A stretch of DNA of 64,000 bases from Ostrinia nubilalis (taxonomy: Eukaryota > Arthropoda > Insecta > Lepidoptera > Crambidae): contig NC_087095.1 of NCBI RefSeq assembly GCF_963855985.1, forward strand, positions 1,560,001 to 1,624,000, in the 5' to 3' direction. Numbering within the stretch: the stretch's first letter is position 1; every line of letters starts with the position of its first letter. The notes below the pieces were generated by a model. It saw nothing but the letters and a program-made list of their open reading frames with translations. It had not been told where the DNA came from and made no database searches. Below, one piece after another: positions 24,276 to 33,784 of this stretch. The translations under genes were made by a program, and so were the position numbers.

Positions 24276-24342
24276 CGGTTGTCTGACCTGGTAGTTCACA
24301 TTCCAGACTACTAAGCCAAAGTTCGCGGGTTCAACCTAGACC
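24276..24342 (+). repeat. tRNA-like SINE head (remnant)
   Basis: TCTGACCTGGTAGTTCAC resembles an A box and GCGGGTTCAACCTAGACC a B box about 30 bases later. No intact tRNA fold and no clear SINE body after it. Confidence 0.4.
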
Positions 24343-24484
24343 ATAAAATCAATACTACGATGTAAGGATTTTATGGTTTGTATTCCGTTCCGTGGTCTCA
24401 AAGAGCCAACCTAAAAAGTTTACAGAATAGATGCCTCAATATTTGGCGATTACAATTGGATTACCTGTCATTATATACTGCATA

Positions 24485-24898
24485 CAGTCAGCGTCAAATA
24501 TTTCGTGACACCCAAAGTGGCCAAAAAATTGACAACCTTTTTCCAATTTTAGGCCATGTTTTCATTAGGCAACATTTGTTGATAAACACTGTTTATATAT
24601 TGTTCATAAACAATGTTTCATAATGTTTCATCATCTCTGTAAACAGTTTTTAAACAGTCCATAAACATTGGTGATGAAACATTGCCTATGATATGTTGCC
24701 GTGCTCCCCGCTATGAGTGGAGAGCAAGTGTGGACGGCCAAGTGTCAGAAACCTGTGTTTATGGCAAACTTGTTTCACACTAGTCATAAACAGTTTATCA
24801 ACAAATGTTGCCTAATGAATACATGGCTTTATTGTAACAAAGATATGTTGCGAACTTTTTGGCCACTTTGGGTGTCACGTACTATTTGACGCTGACTA
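24485..24898. mobile_element. MITE, TA-flanked 'CAGTCAGCGTC' family, copy 2, with another MITE inside
   Basis: The ends CAGTCAGCGTCAAATATTTC and GTACTATTTGACGCTGACTA pair for about 45 bases, continuing through GTGACACCCAAAGTGGCC and its complement. TA flanks at 24483-24484 and 24899-24900. It is much longer than copy 1 because a second MITE is inserted at 24552-24828. Confidence 0.8.
24552..24828. mobile_element. Nested MITE, PIF/Harbinger type (277 bp)
   Basis: Inserted in the TA-flanked MITE. Its ends GGCCATGTTTTCATTAGGCA and the complement of GCCTAATGAATACATGGCT form inverted repeats of about 38 bases continuing through ACATTTGTTGATAAAC. TTA at 24549-24551 and 24829-24831 is the target duplication. 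Comparison with the copy at 16407-16528 shows the expected uninterrupted sequence (CCAATT...GTAACAAAG) on either side. Confidence 0.8.
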
Positions 24899-25120
24899 TA
24901 CAGTAAAGGAGTCAAATTACAGTTTAGGAGCTTGTAACATAAATAATTTGGTTACGAAAGATCCTCAAGTAGTTTTTTAATTCACGGTTAACAAACATAG
25001 AAGTTCACCATACTTACAAAGACTAAAAACGGAATAAACACCTTGACCCTAACTTTATTTACACAACTTCATAACCACCCCAGCAAAATACTCTGGTATA
25101 ATATGTAAAAATATTTCCTA

Positions 25121-25301
25121 CTAGCTTTCCGCCCGCGGCTTCGCCCGCGTGGAATTTTGTCTGTCACAGAAAAACTTTATCGCGCGCGTCCCTGTTTCAA
25201 AAACCGGGATAAAAACTATCCTATGTTCTTTCCCGGGACTCAAACTATCTCTATGCCAAATTTCATCAAAATCGGTTGCGAGGTTTAAGCGGGAAAGCGT
25301 A
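25121..25301 (-). mobile_element. Helitron-like element, family B copy 3, ending in a microsatellite
   Basis: Read on + it starts CTAGCTTTCCGCCCGCGG, the complement of the hairpin-CTAG end, followed by interior words TCATCAAAATCGGTTGCGAGG. The far side runs into a (CAGA)n array instead of the usual TATTATA start. Confidence 0.65.

Positions 25302-25350
<49 letters not shown>
25302..25350 (+). repeat. (CAGA)n microsatellite
   Basis: About twelve perfect CAGA units in a row at the end of the Helitron-like element. Microsatellites at this position are common in lepidopteran elements of this kind and make flanks of unrelated loci look alike. Confidence 0.95.
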
Positions 25351-25359
25351 TAGTTGGGA

Positions 25360-26160
25360 TTAGTTGGGATTAAGTATTCAGTATGTATATTATTTGATGT
25401 TGAATTCACTCAAGCAACTAATTAACATTGATTGATATTCAACTTGAAATAAAAAGTGATAATTTGACATTGAAAATCGGCGAGGATCAAACTTAGAAGA
25501 TTGGGCTAGTTGTTGATAATCAAAGAGTAGACAAAGATGCCTGAATTTCTTCTGTCATTTCTACTGGGTCGTATAAAAGCGCCTTTTAAAGTCGACTTGC
25601 ATAAAATAAATAAGTTTTATGAGTCCTATGAGCACCAAAGCCATACGTTGTCGCTAAAATGGTGGTAGAGTTTTAATGGAACTCGTAATAATTGTTCTAA
25701 AATTGGCCTATTTATGAATATGATGTCGGTATATTTGTACAATTTTAACGACATAATGTCAATGACAAAAGAAATACACAGCTTTATAGTTAAAAAAGAA
25801 TGTCGAGAATATTTTAAATCCAATGCCAAGCCTTTTACAATGAGAAGTGATGATTTATGTATTAAACAAATTGATCTAAAAACATCATTCATGGTTTGTG
25901 AACAAAATGTATTACATTTTATAAATTAGATAAACGTTGGAGCTTATTTAGACAAATTAAAAACACACGACTTGTATTTTCTTAATGAAGAAAGCGTGAC
26001 TGGCGAATTTCATTTTGAATTTAATAACATATTAATATTGTTTAATGAATGAATGTGGAGAACGATGCATTATAGTTAAATTGTATTAGCACTAATTTGA
26101 TTAACATTTTGTTCCTTGATAATGGACGAGAAAACAGTCTATTCCTAGGTCTTAGTAACA
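25360..26160. other. Gene-free AT-rich DNA
   Basis: No recognised feature. A 71-codon open frame on + (25714-25929) shows no known domain and has no convincing splice or promoter context; I leave it uncalled. Confidence 0.4.
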
Positions 26161-26166
26161 TCCTAA

Positions 26167-26288
26167 GCATAGAGTATGAGAGCCATCTTACTTTGACTTT
26201 AACAAACGTCAAAAATCTGTCAAACTCCATACAAAAAACAGCGGTTATTGAAATAGTTACTGTTAAAGTAAGATGGTGCAATCCAGCC
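26167..26288. mobile_element. MITE, 'GGTTGCACCATCTTACTTT' family, copy 1
   Basis: Shares CAAACGTCAAAAATCTGTC and GTTAAAGTAAGATGGTGCAA with copies at 39358-39474 and 53423-53540. The right end CAGCC is followed by TTA. The left terminus is eroded, so that limit is approximate. Confidence 0.65.
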
Positions 26289-26417
26289 TTAGTCTACACT
26301 TGTTACAGATTTGACTGACTGACTTTGGACTTAGGTCAGAATCAAAAAGAATTATCAATCAAGATTTTAGCAAATACGAGTGAACATTATAGTAAATTAT
26401 ATGCAATATAAGCAGGA

Positions 26418-26523
26418 AGGCGCTGGATGCAGGTCGCTACCAACCATGCGATGTGGAAGTCATTGGGGGAGGCCTATGTTCAGCAGTGGACGTCCTGTGG
26501 CTGAAATGATGATGATGATGATT
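26418..26523 (+). mobile_element. RTE-type LINE 3' end with ATG tail
   Basis: In frame it reads RRWMQVATNHAMWKSLGEAY VQQWTSCG then stop, followed by GATGATGATG. Same C-terminus as at 43427. 5'-truncated. Confidence 0.85.
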
Positions 26524-26524
26524 A

Positions 26525-27400
26525 TAGTAAACTAGCTATTCCAAACATCTCCATCACTACGATTGCACTTTGAACATGAATCACCTTTTCAGGTGGTATT
26601 AAGTTACGTTATTTTGTAAAAGTGATAGTAATGAATTCTATCTCAATCGTCGGATCTCCAATTACACTACTTTCAAATATACTCTTAATTACACTGAATA
26701 CCTTATCATGGTATCGTGTTATCAAATGAGTTTACGTAATAGATTTGAATTGTAATTAATTTATTCAAATTGAAAATCTATAAGATTTCTCATTACATGA
26801 GTTAAGTAATAAGATTAAATAATAAGGGATACGGTTGCTTTGATTGTTAAATAACAAAACTTTAACGTTTTAAAAAAGCTTTAAAGTTAACGAAATCATA
26901 ATAGTCCTGCTCTTTTTTTGTAATTATTTTCACTACATTTCACTCGATATTAAGTACTTAATTATAATAAATAAAATATAAATAGTAATACATGAATAAG
27001 TATGTTTGTGCCCAATTATCATAAATAAGTCGAAAATAGCGTATAGTATATTATGTAAAATGTTTTCAGAGGTAAAGTGATTTAACACGAAAATACACGA
27101 TGTGTAATAAAAAAAATTTAACTCATAATAATTATTGCATTTTGTATACAAATCATAATTCCCGGCAATGACCTACATTGCTAAGTTACAAGTGCTGTTA
27201 CGTTTGTTGTATTAACTTATTATAATTATCTTTACCTACGATATACTAATACTTACATAGTATTACGTTTTTGAAAATTTTACTAGTTCTTACAAGTACG
27301 TAATTGAAAAGCAGACTTCAAAGTATAAACTATGTTATATTGCATTCGCTAAAGCATTTGATCACAAAATCCATTAGCTCTACAAGGTATGAATACAAAA
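26525..27400. other. Gene-free AT-rich DNA upstream of gene 2
   Basis: No transposon end or gene recognised. It is very AT-rich and leads into a GC-richer promoter-proximal stretch from about 27450. Confidence 0.45.
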
Positions 27401-27658
27401 CCAAAACAGTTCCCTTGATTGTTCAACCAACAATGCTAACAAAGTCCCAGCGGTAATTGGCCCAAGTCCTAGCTCGAGATGTGATCTAAAGACAGACTAG
27501 CGAGTCGCCGGACCGATCGCTGGACCAGTCTAGCCGAATCTCCAAATCGTCGGATAAGGAGCAAGCGCCGCTCGATCCGAACCCCTCTAAAGCGAAAGTG
27601 TAACATAGTCCTACTGAACGTCGCCATTTTTTTTCTTCGCTCGGCCGCTCTTACGGCA

Positions 27659-27697
27659 TATATATAGCGAGGGCACAGACCAACACGCATCATTCGC
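27659..27697 (+). promoter_or_regulatory. Gene 2 core promoter: TATA box and initiator
   Basis: TATATATA at 27659-27666 is followed by TCATTC at 27690-27695, which fits the arthropod initiator TCA(G/T)T with +1 at the A (27692), about 33 bases after the start of the TATA box. The start codon follows 50 bases later. A GC-richer stretch at 27480-27660 precedes it, with an imperfect dyad around 27490-27532 (AGACTAGCGA...TCGCTGGACCAGTCT). Strong TATA promoters are usual for stage-specific cuticle genes. Confidence 0.75.
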
Positions 27698-27741
27698 ATT
27701 CAGGAGTTCACTGTCTTCAGTGCAACCACAAGTGCAGCATC

Positions 27742-27753
27742 ATGAAGCCTATG
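27742..27753 (+). CDS. Gene 2, coding exon 1 (MKPM)
   Basis: ATG AAG CCT ATG followed by GTGTGT, a phase-0 donor. It is the first ATG after the predicted transcription start. Joined to the phase-0 main exon it gives MKPM-LVAASLVAILAFTHA, a typical signal peptide with predicted cleavage after Ala19. The 5' UTR would be about 50 bases. Confidence 0.88.
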
Positions 27754-28014
27754 GTGTGTTCATTTACCATACTAAGTGCAGTGCAGTGACAGTGTTAAAG
27801 TTAAATCCTTAAATTCTGGACTTAAAACCCCATGCCCTACTTCGGGTTACACAACAAGGAAATTGCGTGTGCTTTGTGTCGCTACTCGACCACTCATTAA
27901 ATCACTCATAGTTAATTACAGAACTGATTTTAACTTCCAACTCCAATTACTGACAGTGTCCTAATTTTAAAGTTGATTGGATATGCAGAACTAAATAAAT
28001 ATTTTTATTCACAG
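27754..28014 (+). other. Gene 2, intron 1 (261 bp)
   Basis: Donor GTGTGT, acceptor TTTTTATTCACAG ending at 28014. The acceptor is nearly the same as that of gene 1 (CTTTTATTCACAG). A tandem CAGTG motif lies near 27780. No other feature. Confidence 0.88.
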
Positions 28015-29070
28015 CTCGTGGCCGCCAGTCTGGTGGCTATACTGGCCTTCACTCATGCCGAGGAAGCCAAGAAAGCAGAAAAAGAAGTGGCAGTGACCGA
28101 CAACAAGGAGGCGGCGACCGATGACAAGAAACACGAGAAGAGAGGACTCTTCGACATTGGACTGGGCTACGGACACGGAGGGCTTGACGGAGGCTACGGC
28201 GGTGGATTCGGCGGTGGATTCGGCGGTGGCTATGGAGGACACGAGGAACACCATAAGACCATCACGGTCGTCAAGAACGTGCCTGTCCCCTACCCCGTCG
28301 AGAAACACGTCCCCTACCCCGTAGAAAAGAAGGTCCCTGTACCAGTCAAGGTGCACGTACCCGCTCCCTACCCTGTAGTCAAACACGTGCCCTACCCCGT
28401 CAAGGAGATCGTCAAAGTACCCGTCCACGTACCCCAACCCTACCCCGTCGAGAAAAAGGTCCCCTACCCCGTACATGTGCCCGTAGACAGGCCCGTCCCC
28501 GTCAAGGTGTATGTGCCCCAGCCCTACCCCGTTGAGAAACACGTGCCTGTCCCCGTCAAGGTCCCAGTGCCAGCTCCTTACCCAGTAGAGAAGAAGGTGC
28601 CCTACCCCGTCAAGGTGCCCGTCCATGTGCCCGCTCCCTACCCAGTCATCAAGGAGGTGCCTTACCCCGTGAAGGTCCCCGTCGACAGGCCCTACCCCGT
28701 CCATGTCCCCAAGCCCGTGCCTTACCCAGTCGAGAAGCCCGTGCCTTACCCCGTTGAGAAGCCAGTGCCCTACCCAGTGAAGGTCCACGTTGACCGTCCT
28801 TACCCTGTGCACGTTGAGAAGCCTGTGCCTTACCCCGTCAAGGTCCCCGTGCCCGCTCCCTACCCCGTTGAAAAACACATCCCCTACCCCGTCGAGAAGC
28901 ACGTGCCTTACCCCGTGAAGGTCCCCGTCGACAGGCCCTACCCCGTCCACATCGAGAAGCACGTCCCCTACCCGGTCGAGAAGCCCGTGCCTTACCCAGT
29001 CAAGGTCCCCGTCCCAGTCGTAGTCGGTCATGAACACGGACACGAGTATGGTCATCATGGTAGCTACTAG
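28015..29070 (+). CDS. Gene 2, main exon: secreted Pro-Tyr-Pro-Val repeat protein (Vajk-like cuticular protein)
   Basis: With exon 1 the product has 355 residues, stop TAG at 29068-29070. The ATG at 27973 lies in the intron and is rejected as a start. Layout: signal peptide 1-19; Lys/Glu/Asp-rich propiece 20-47 ending HEKR-G (possible furin-type cut at 47/48); Gly-rich part about 48-80 with GGFGGGFGGGYGG; the motif K-T-I-T-V-V-K; then about residues 93-337 of [17 protein letters not shown] and PVDRPYPV units; and a His/Gly/Tyr tail. No Cys and no Rebers-Riddiford motif. It matches gene 1 in order, phase and size, so the two are tandem duplicates. The Gly-rich part is longer than in gene 1. 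Inferred role: an extracellular structural component of cuticle. The repeat could also serve another secreted matrix; the family assignment rests on remembered resemblance. Confidence 0.95.
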   Translation, partial: LVAASLVAILAFTHAEEAKKAEKEVAVTDNKEAATDDKKHEKRGLFDIGLGYGHGGLDGGYGGGFGGGFGGGYGGHEEHHKTITVVKNVPVPYPVEKHVPYPVEKKVPVPVKVHVPAPYPVVKHVPYPVKEIVKVPVHVPQPYPVEKKVPYPVHVPVDRPVPVKVYVPQPYPVEKHVPVPVKVPVPAPYPVEKKVPYPVKVPVHVPAPYPVIKEVPYPVKVPVDRPYPVHVPKPVPYPVEKPVPYPVEKPVPYPVKVHVDRPYPVHVEKPVPYPVKVPVPAPYPVEKHIPYPVEKHVPYPVKVPVDRPYPVHIEKHVPYPVEKPVPYPVKVPVPVVVGHEHGHEYGHHGSY

Positions 29071-29400
29071 AGGCTGCAGGAAGCAGTAATCTGAATGTGA
29101 TATATAAATGTAAGCTTAGCACTAATTCGAACGTGGGGCAAGAGACACGCCACCAAAGGCGGTAGTGGTCACACCAACCAGACACCTGGGCGGTCGTGCC
29201 TCTTACCCCATGGAGACGCACTGATAAAATACTCCTTATAAATAGTCCTTTTTTTTGTTGTGAATCTTTAAGCTTCGTCTGAACGTTACGTTTGAGTTTA
29301 TGTACCTGTTATTTTAAGTTACATTGAAATTTTGTTTCTCTCTGAATTTTGTACGAAATGATGATGTAAAATAAAATTTGGCTATGCCAAAAATTTATAA
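29071..29400 (+). terminator. Gene 2, 3' UTR with a stem-loop and polyadenylation signal
   Basis: AATAAA at 29370-29375 is followed by a T/G-rich stretch (29405-29430), so cleavage is expected near 29390-29400. Within the UTR, 29134-29149 pairs with 29195-29210 (14 of 16 bases), enclosing a GC-rich 45-base loop that can form smaller hairpins. The GC-rich patch stands out in an otherwise AT-rich UTR. Confidence 0.75.
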
Positions 29401-30570
29401 TAAGTGGTCTTTTCCTCTATTGTTTTCGGCGTTATTATACGCATCGTGGGCATTTACGAAATGTGTAATAAAGCGACCTAGATCTACATAGCATCGTACC
29501 TGCATAGTATTGCGCAACGCAAGTATATTTTCATTCCTGACAATCAACACGTTGTAAACGATCTCACTTTCGTAATATAGTCATGTTTAAATTGTTGTGG
29601 GCACATGGAAGGCATTATCTCACACATTTGCATCGATTATGCGTATTACGCTACAATTTTCTAACTAAACCAATAGGTTCTGGTTGCAAAACGCGTCTCG
29701 CGGCTAGGAAAGCTGCGATAATCGACTGTGCTACATTTGCCTGTTTGTCCTTAAAGATAAAACAAGTAATGTCCAACAAAAAGTTAGTAAATGATACTGG
29801 ACATGTTTGCAGGCATAAACTTTATAGGCAGCCTAACGATCCATCAGTGGGACGGCCCGCGCTGTGTCGTTACAAAACTGGCATTATTAGAAGCCAGTAA
29901 TTTTGTCCGTTTGCAACAGGGACCGGGGTGGTACCCATGACTCCTTAGTGGTCGTTGCGAAAATGCAAACTAAGGTTGTTAAGAGCATTCGGATATGAAT
30001 CATTAGCGTCGCCTTCGGTTACCAACATGTCCATTTCAATATTTAGTCTAAAATCAATTGAGTGTAACACATTATATTCACTTTTTTTGTTTTACTAATT
30101 TTAAACAGCATACTTCAATTACATTGATTGTTTAATAAGTTACGAAATACAGTTATATCAACGTTTTGATCGTAATACTGGAGTGCAATTATTTTAGGAA
30201 ATTAGAACACTTATGCTGGTCATGTAACCTGTTTTTTATTCACTACACAACACTGGGCATGTACATAATTGCATTCAAATTGAAGTTTCGGATATATCCG
30301 AGAATTATTTCCATTTGTTTCGGATATCGGATTCAGCACATCATTAGGTATGTCGCGTTTTACATAACTTTTGTTCTAGCCGGTTGCAATGGCCGCAATG
30401 ATTGAGTACGAACATGTTTGACGATGATTAATTTGAGCACTGGAGCGAACAAGTGATTTGTAAACATTTCACAAGTTCCAGTACCTCAACTGACCATAAT
30501 ATGGTATTAATTTCAAGTAATATTTGAATACCAAGAAACCAGATGATGTGAAACCCACAAACTCGTTCTT
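29400..30570. other. Gene-free DNA after gene 2
   Basis: No recognised gene or element. Open frames of 79-105 codons on + here carry no domain that I can name. Confidence 0.45.
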
Positions 30571-30573
30571 TTA

Positions 30574-30773
30574 GGTCCAGAACAGACGGTGAAACGCAAC
30601 TGCAACGAAACTGCAACTGCTAGTTACTTTTGAGTTGCATCTAAGTTTCTGCCATAGCGTTCGTTGAGAGACCACACATGACGCGACCAGTTTCAAACTT
30701 TCAGTTTCATTCATAAGAATCATCAGAAAGTTGCAGTTTCGTTGCAGTTGCGTTTCACCGTCTGTTCTGGGCC
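30574..30773. mobile_element. MITE, PIF/Harbinger type, 200-bp family, copy 1
   Basis: Inverted ends of about 42 bases: GGTCCAGAACAGACGGTGAA on the left, TTCACCGTCTGTTCTGGGCC on the right. TTA at 30571-30573 and 30774-30776. A second copy of exactly the same length lies at 62971-63170. An ACGCAACTGCAACGAAACTG word gives the ends a repetitive look. Confidence 0.92.
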
Positions 30774-30778
30774 TTAGC

Positions 30779-30951
30779 CGTGAGGTTTCGGCAGAGTTTC
30801 TACTCTTCCCTTGAAATTCCCGTAAGAGGCGACTAAGGGAGAAATGTATGAACATTAGGATTCCCCACACTTCAACACATCTGGCCAACGAGGGGATTGT
30901 AGAGTCGTGTTCCCGCAATGGAGACCTAAATAACCTGATGGTGATGATGAT
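30779..30951. mobile_element. LINE-like fragment ending in a GAT-type microsatellite
   Basis: TTGAAATTCCCGTAAGAGGC followed by GACTAAGGGA and, later, GTGGGGAATCC-type words (as complement) is a phrase I associate with lepidopteran LINE tails. The segment ends with GATGATGATGA at 30938-30950. Class is uncertain. It begins just after the MITE, which may have inserted into it. Confidence 0.5.
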
Positions 30952-30954
30952 GAC

Positions 30955-32315
30955 AACTGAATACAACAACAAATTATTTTGATAGTGCTTTGGCTTGAAA
31001 TACCTAAGATCACTACCATAATTTTCTAGCAAGTATAGGGTAAAAATAAGTCTTATTTACTCATGAAGAAACAGAGCTTGAGAAATAGGCCGCCTAGTCA
31101 AACTGACAGTTACATTGAAAATGTCGCGCACTGATGATGTTTTAGAAAATGCACCTATGTTGCAAACGTTGCGATTACCCAAAATATGTACGAATTCGTG
31201 GTTACAGCTATTATGGTATAAGTTTTATTATAAAATGATCTTGTGAGTAACTAAATAAATAAAATAAAATAAAAGGTATTTATTTCAGGCATAGCCCATA
31301 AAAGTGTTAGTAACAAAGGTCTTATAAACTATGATTAGTAAATCACACAATAACCTATACATAATTAAAGAACGACAATTTGGTGTCTTTAGCAAAATGG
31401 ACGCGTGTCCAGTGCTGCATAATGGAACTGTCCACGTCCAACCTCATTAACTAAAGCTTCATTTGTCTTTACTATAATTATAGTATAACCATAAAATCAA
31501 CAAAAGATAAAGTACCATGATGACTTAGTTTCGGAGAGGTCAGCAGTATTACGTATGTAGGGTTTACGGGTATCTCGTGTTTGAGATCAACACTGAGGCA
31601 AGCGTGGACATTTTACCGAATTGTTCATTGTTCATTTAAAAAGATAGTAGGTAAATGTTATGAGACTTACAAGAGTTAAGTTTATCATGAAATTTTGTAT
31701 GCAGATCAAGTCCGGTATTTGACAACAATCGCACCTGATGTTAAGTGAGATGCCTAGGGTTTTAGGTACTTTTTTACGTCGGGAAATGCTTTGTGCATAC
31801 TCACTGGCCGATGAGGACAACCTATAAGGACGATCGTGAGGACGAATTATGTGGGGCTCTCCCTGTTAGAAGAGCGGGGTCTACCCACTAAAACCCGATG
31901 GTGTCCACCGGAGCCCAATGAAACGGAGCCACGAGTTATTGTCTTAGCTTGGACATTCGTCCACCAGCTAGAGTTTTAGGTGCAACTCTAATTTAACTTG
32001 AATCTAGTTCAAGAAAAACTCTCGAAAAAACTATGAGTTGAGCTTTTCTATGATCTTTTTGCGCAATAAATCTATCTACCTGCATATTATTGTTTGTTAC
32101 TTAAAAGTAAACCTAGTTATAAATAGCCACACAATGTGAAATGTGTCATCATACAACGAACTACTTGTCTATTTAAAGTGATGTTTATGTCTGTGTTGGC
32201 ATTATCGAAAATGTCTAGAACTATTTATAGATTCCTATTTCGACAATGCCAATCGATTGCCAATTCTAGCCTTTATTGAACTTGACTAGAACTTTAAATA
32301 GCAATGAACGCATTA
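30955..32315. other. Gene-free DNA
   Basis: An (AAATA)n run at 31250-31280 is followed by GGTATTTATTTCAGGCATAG, likely the edge of a degraded non-LTR element. Otherwise nothing supported. Confidence 0.4.
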
Positions 32316-32392
32316 TGGCGTGACGGAATAGTGGTATAGCATTCTTCTTTGAAAGCAATGGGTGCCAGATTTGATTCCTGGATGGTTTTTTT
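32316..32392 (+). repeat. tRNA-like SINE head (remnant)
   Basis: GGAATAGTGGTATAGCATTC (A-box-like) and CCAGATTTGATTCCTGG (B box inside a T-arm-like hairpin) occur with tRNA spacing, followed by a T run. No intact tRNA fold. Confidence 0.5.
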
Positions 32393-32470
32393 TCATTTAT
32401 GTACCTACCTACGTGCAGGCTGATTATACGATGTAGTCATTTCTCAGTTTGTTGAATAGTACAGTCAGTA

Positions 32471-32683
32471 CAGTCAGCGTCAAATACTTTGTGACACCCA
32501 GAGGGGCTAAAAAGTTGACAACACAACGTTATTATTAATAATAATAATAAATAATAATAATAAATCTTTGGACAATTTCACACAGCGCCAGCTAGCCCCA
32601 AAGTAAGCAACTTAACTTATTCCCAGTAACAAGTTGCGAACTTTTTGGCTACTTTGAGTATTAAGAACTATTTGACGCTGATG
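32471..32683. mobile_element. MITE, TA-flanked 'CAGTCAGCGTC' family, copy 3
   Basis: Left CAGTCAGCGTCAAATACTTT, right AAGAACTATTTGACGCTGAT, with further pairing of CTAAAAAGTTG to CGAACTTTTTGG. TA precedes the left end. An (AAT)n microsatellite at 32529-32563 occupies part of the interior. Confidence 0.75.
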
Positions 32684-32982
32684 AAAGAAATTTTTAAACT
32701 AACATGGGTGATCTAAATAGTTTTATTTTTATTACTCTATATTATAGCGAAAGGCATTTCATAACACCGCATCTTTAAACCTCAAGGACTATATATAAAT
32801 ACAACTGCGTACTTTTTAAAGGCAATATGTTGGATTTCGCAATGCAATTGGAAACGGATGGGTTGTAAAATAAAGCTTCCTTTTAATGACGTTTTAATTA
32901 TTTAAGCGGTTTATAATTATTATGTGATTGTAATGGATAGGCTATTATAGTGTAGATTAAATTTACCTGTTTTTAGTGTACG

Positions 32983-33204
32983 CTAGCTGTGTCCGCGACT
33001 TCGTACGCAATATTTTTCTTTACTGCTCCGGCCCTATTGGCCTACAGCCAATGATGTTTTATATCCTAAAGCCATCCTTATTGATAAATGGGCTATCCAA
33101 CACAAACATTTTCTGAATTTTTCAAATCGGACCAGTAGTTCCTGAAATTAGCGCGTTCAATCTAACAAACTCTTTAGCTTTATAAATATTAGTATAGTAT
33201 AGAT
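32983..33204 (-). mobile_element. Helitron-like element, degenerate copy
   Basis: Starts CTAGCTGTGTCCGCGACTTC on +, the complement of a hairpin-CTAG end, and ends with TATAAATATTAGTATAGTATAGA, split here as TATAAATATTAG and TATAGTATAGA, the complement of the family's TCTATACTAATATTATA start. The interior differs from the other copies. Confidence 0.5.
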
Positions 33205-33720
33205 TAACTGAAACTAAAATACTGAACCTTGTCTCTAGAGACACTATTCTAGTAGATATTAGTTCCACTATGTGCATGCTCTAGATCTTATATTACAATA
33301 CAAGCGTGGAATATTGCACAGCAGTTCAGTGATCACAATTAAACAAAGGTACATACAAGTTAAAGCTAAAATACTAACAAAATACATGATTTGTATATAC
33401 TTTTTGTCATATAAATTGATTGATTAGCAAGAAAAATACGATGGTTGGAGACTGAAGGCCGCTAGACTTCTAATTAAAATACGTCCGTCCGTAATCGATT
33501 GACTCTCGCCAATGTATACAATTTGGAGATTTAGATACGCCATTTTATATAAAAATACTTGTAATTAAACAACTATTAAATTATAGTTAGGTATGCAGAC
33601 GTTCTATGACATGAAAAAAACATTTTTTATAGCAAAAAGAAGTAAGATGGACTCAGCCATAGAGATTATTCTTCAGGTGAGATGCAAGCCAAGAGCTTCT
33701 TCGTTATGAATAGAAAAATA

Positions 33721-33782
33721 TTGGTTGAAGCCCCCAAACTTTGTGATCGGTGCAGTTGCGGGTTTGAATCCCGTCGGTGACT
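33721..33782 (+). repeat. tRNA-like SINE head (remnant)
   Basis: The B-box-like TTGCGGGTTTGAATCCCG is clear; the A-box side is poor. Probably an old SINE head. Confidence 0.35.
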
Positions 33783-33784
33783 TT

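Noticed and set aside
25302..25350. (CAGA)n array as a CRISPR-like or regulatory repeat
   Set aside because: A plain 4-bp microsatellite attached to a Helitron-like element; no spacers.
27973..28014. ATG at 27973 as the start of gene 2
   Set aside because: It is inside the intron just before TTTTTATTCACAG; exon 1 with ATG AAG CCT ATG downstream of a TATA box is better supported.
28009..29058. 349-codon open frame antisense to gene 2
   Set aside because: Same cause as in gene 1: strongly biased repeat codons leave the opposite strand open.
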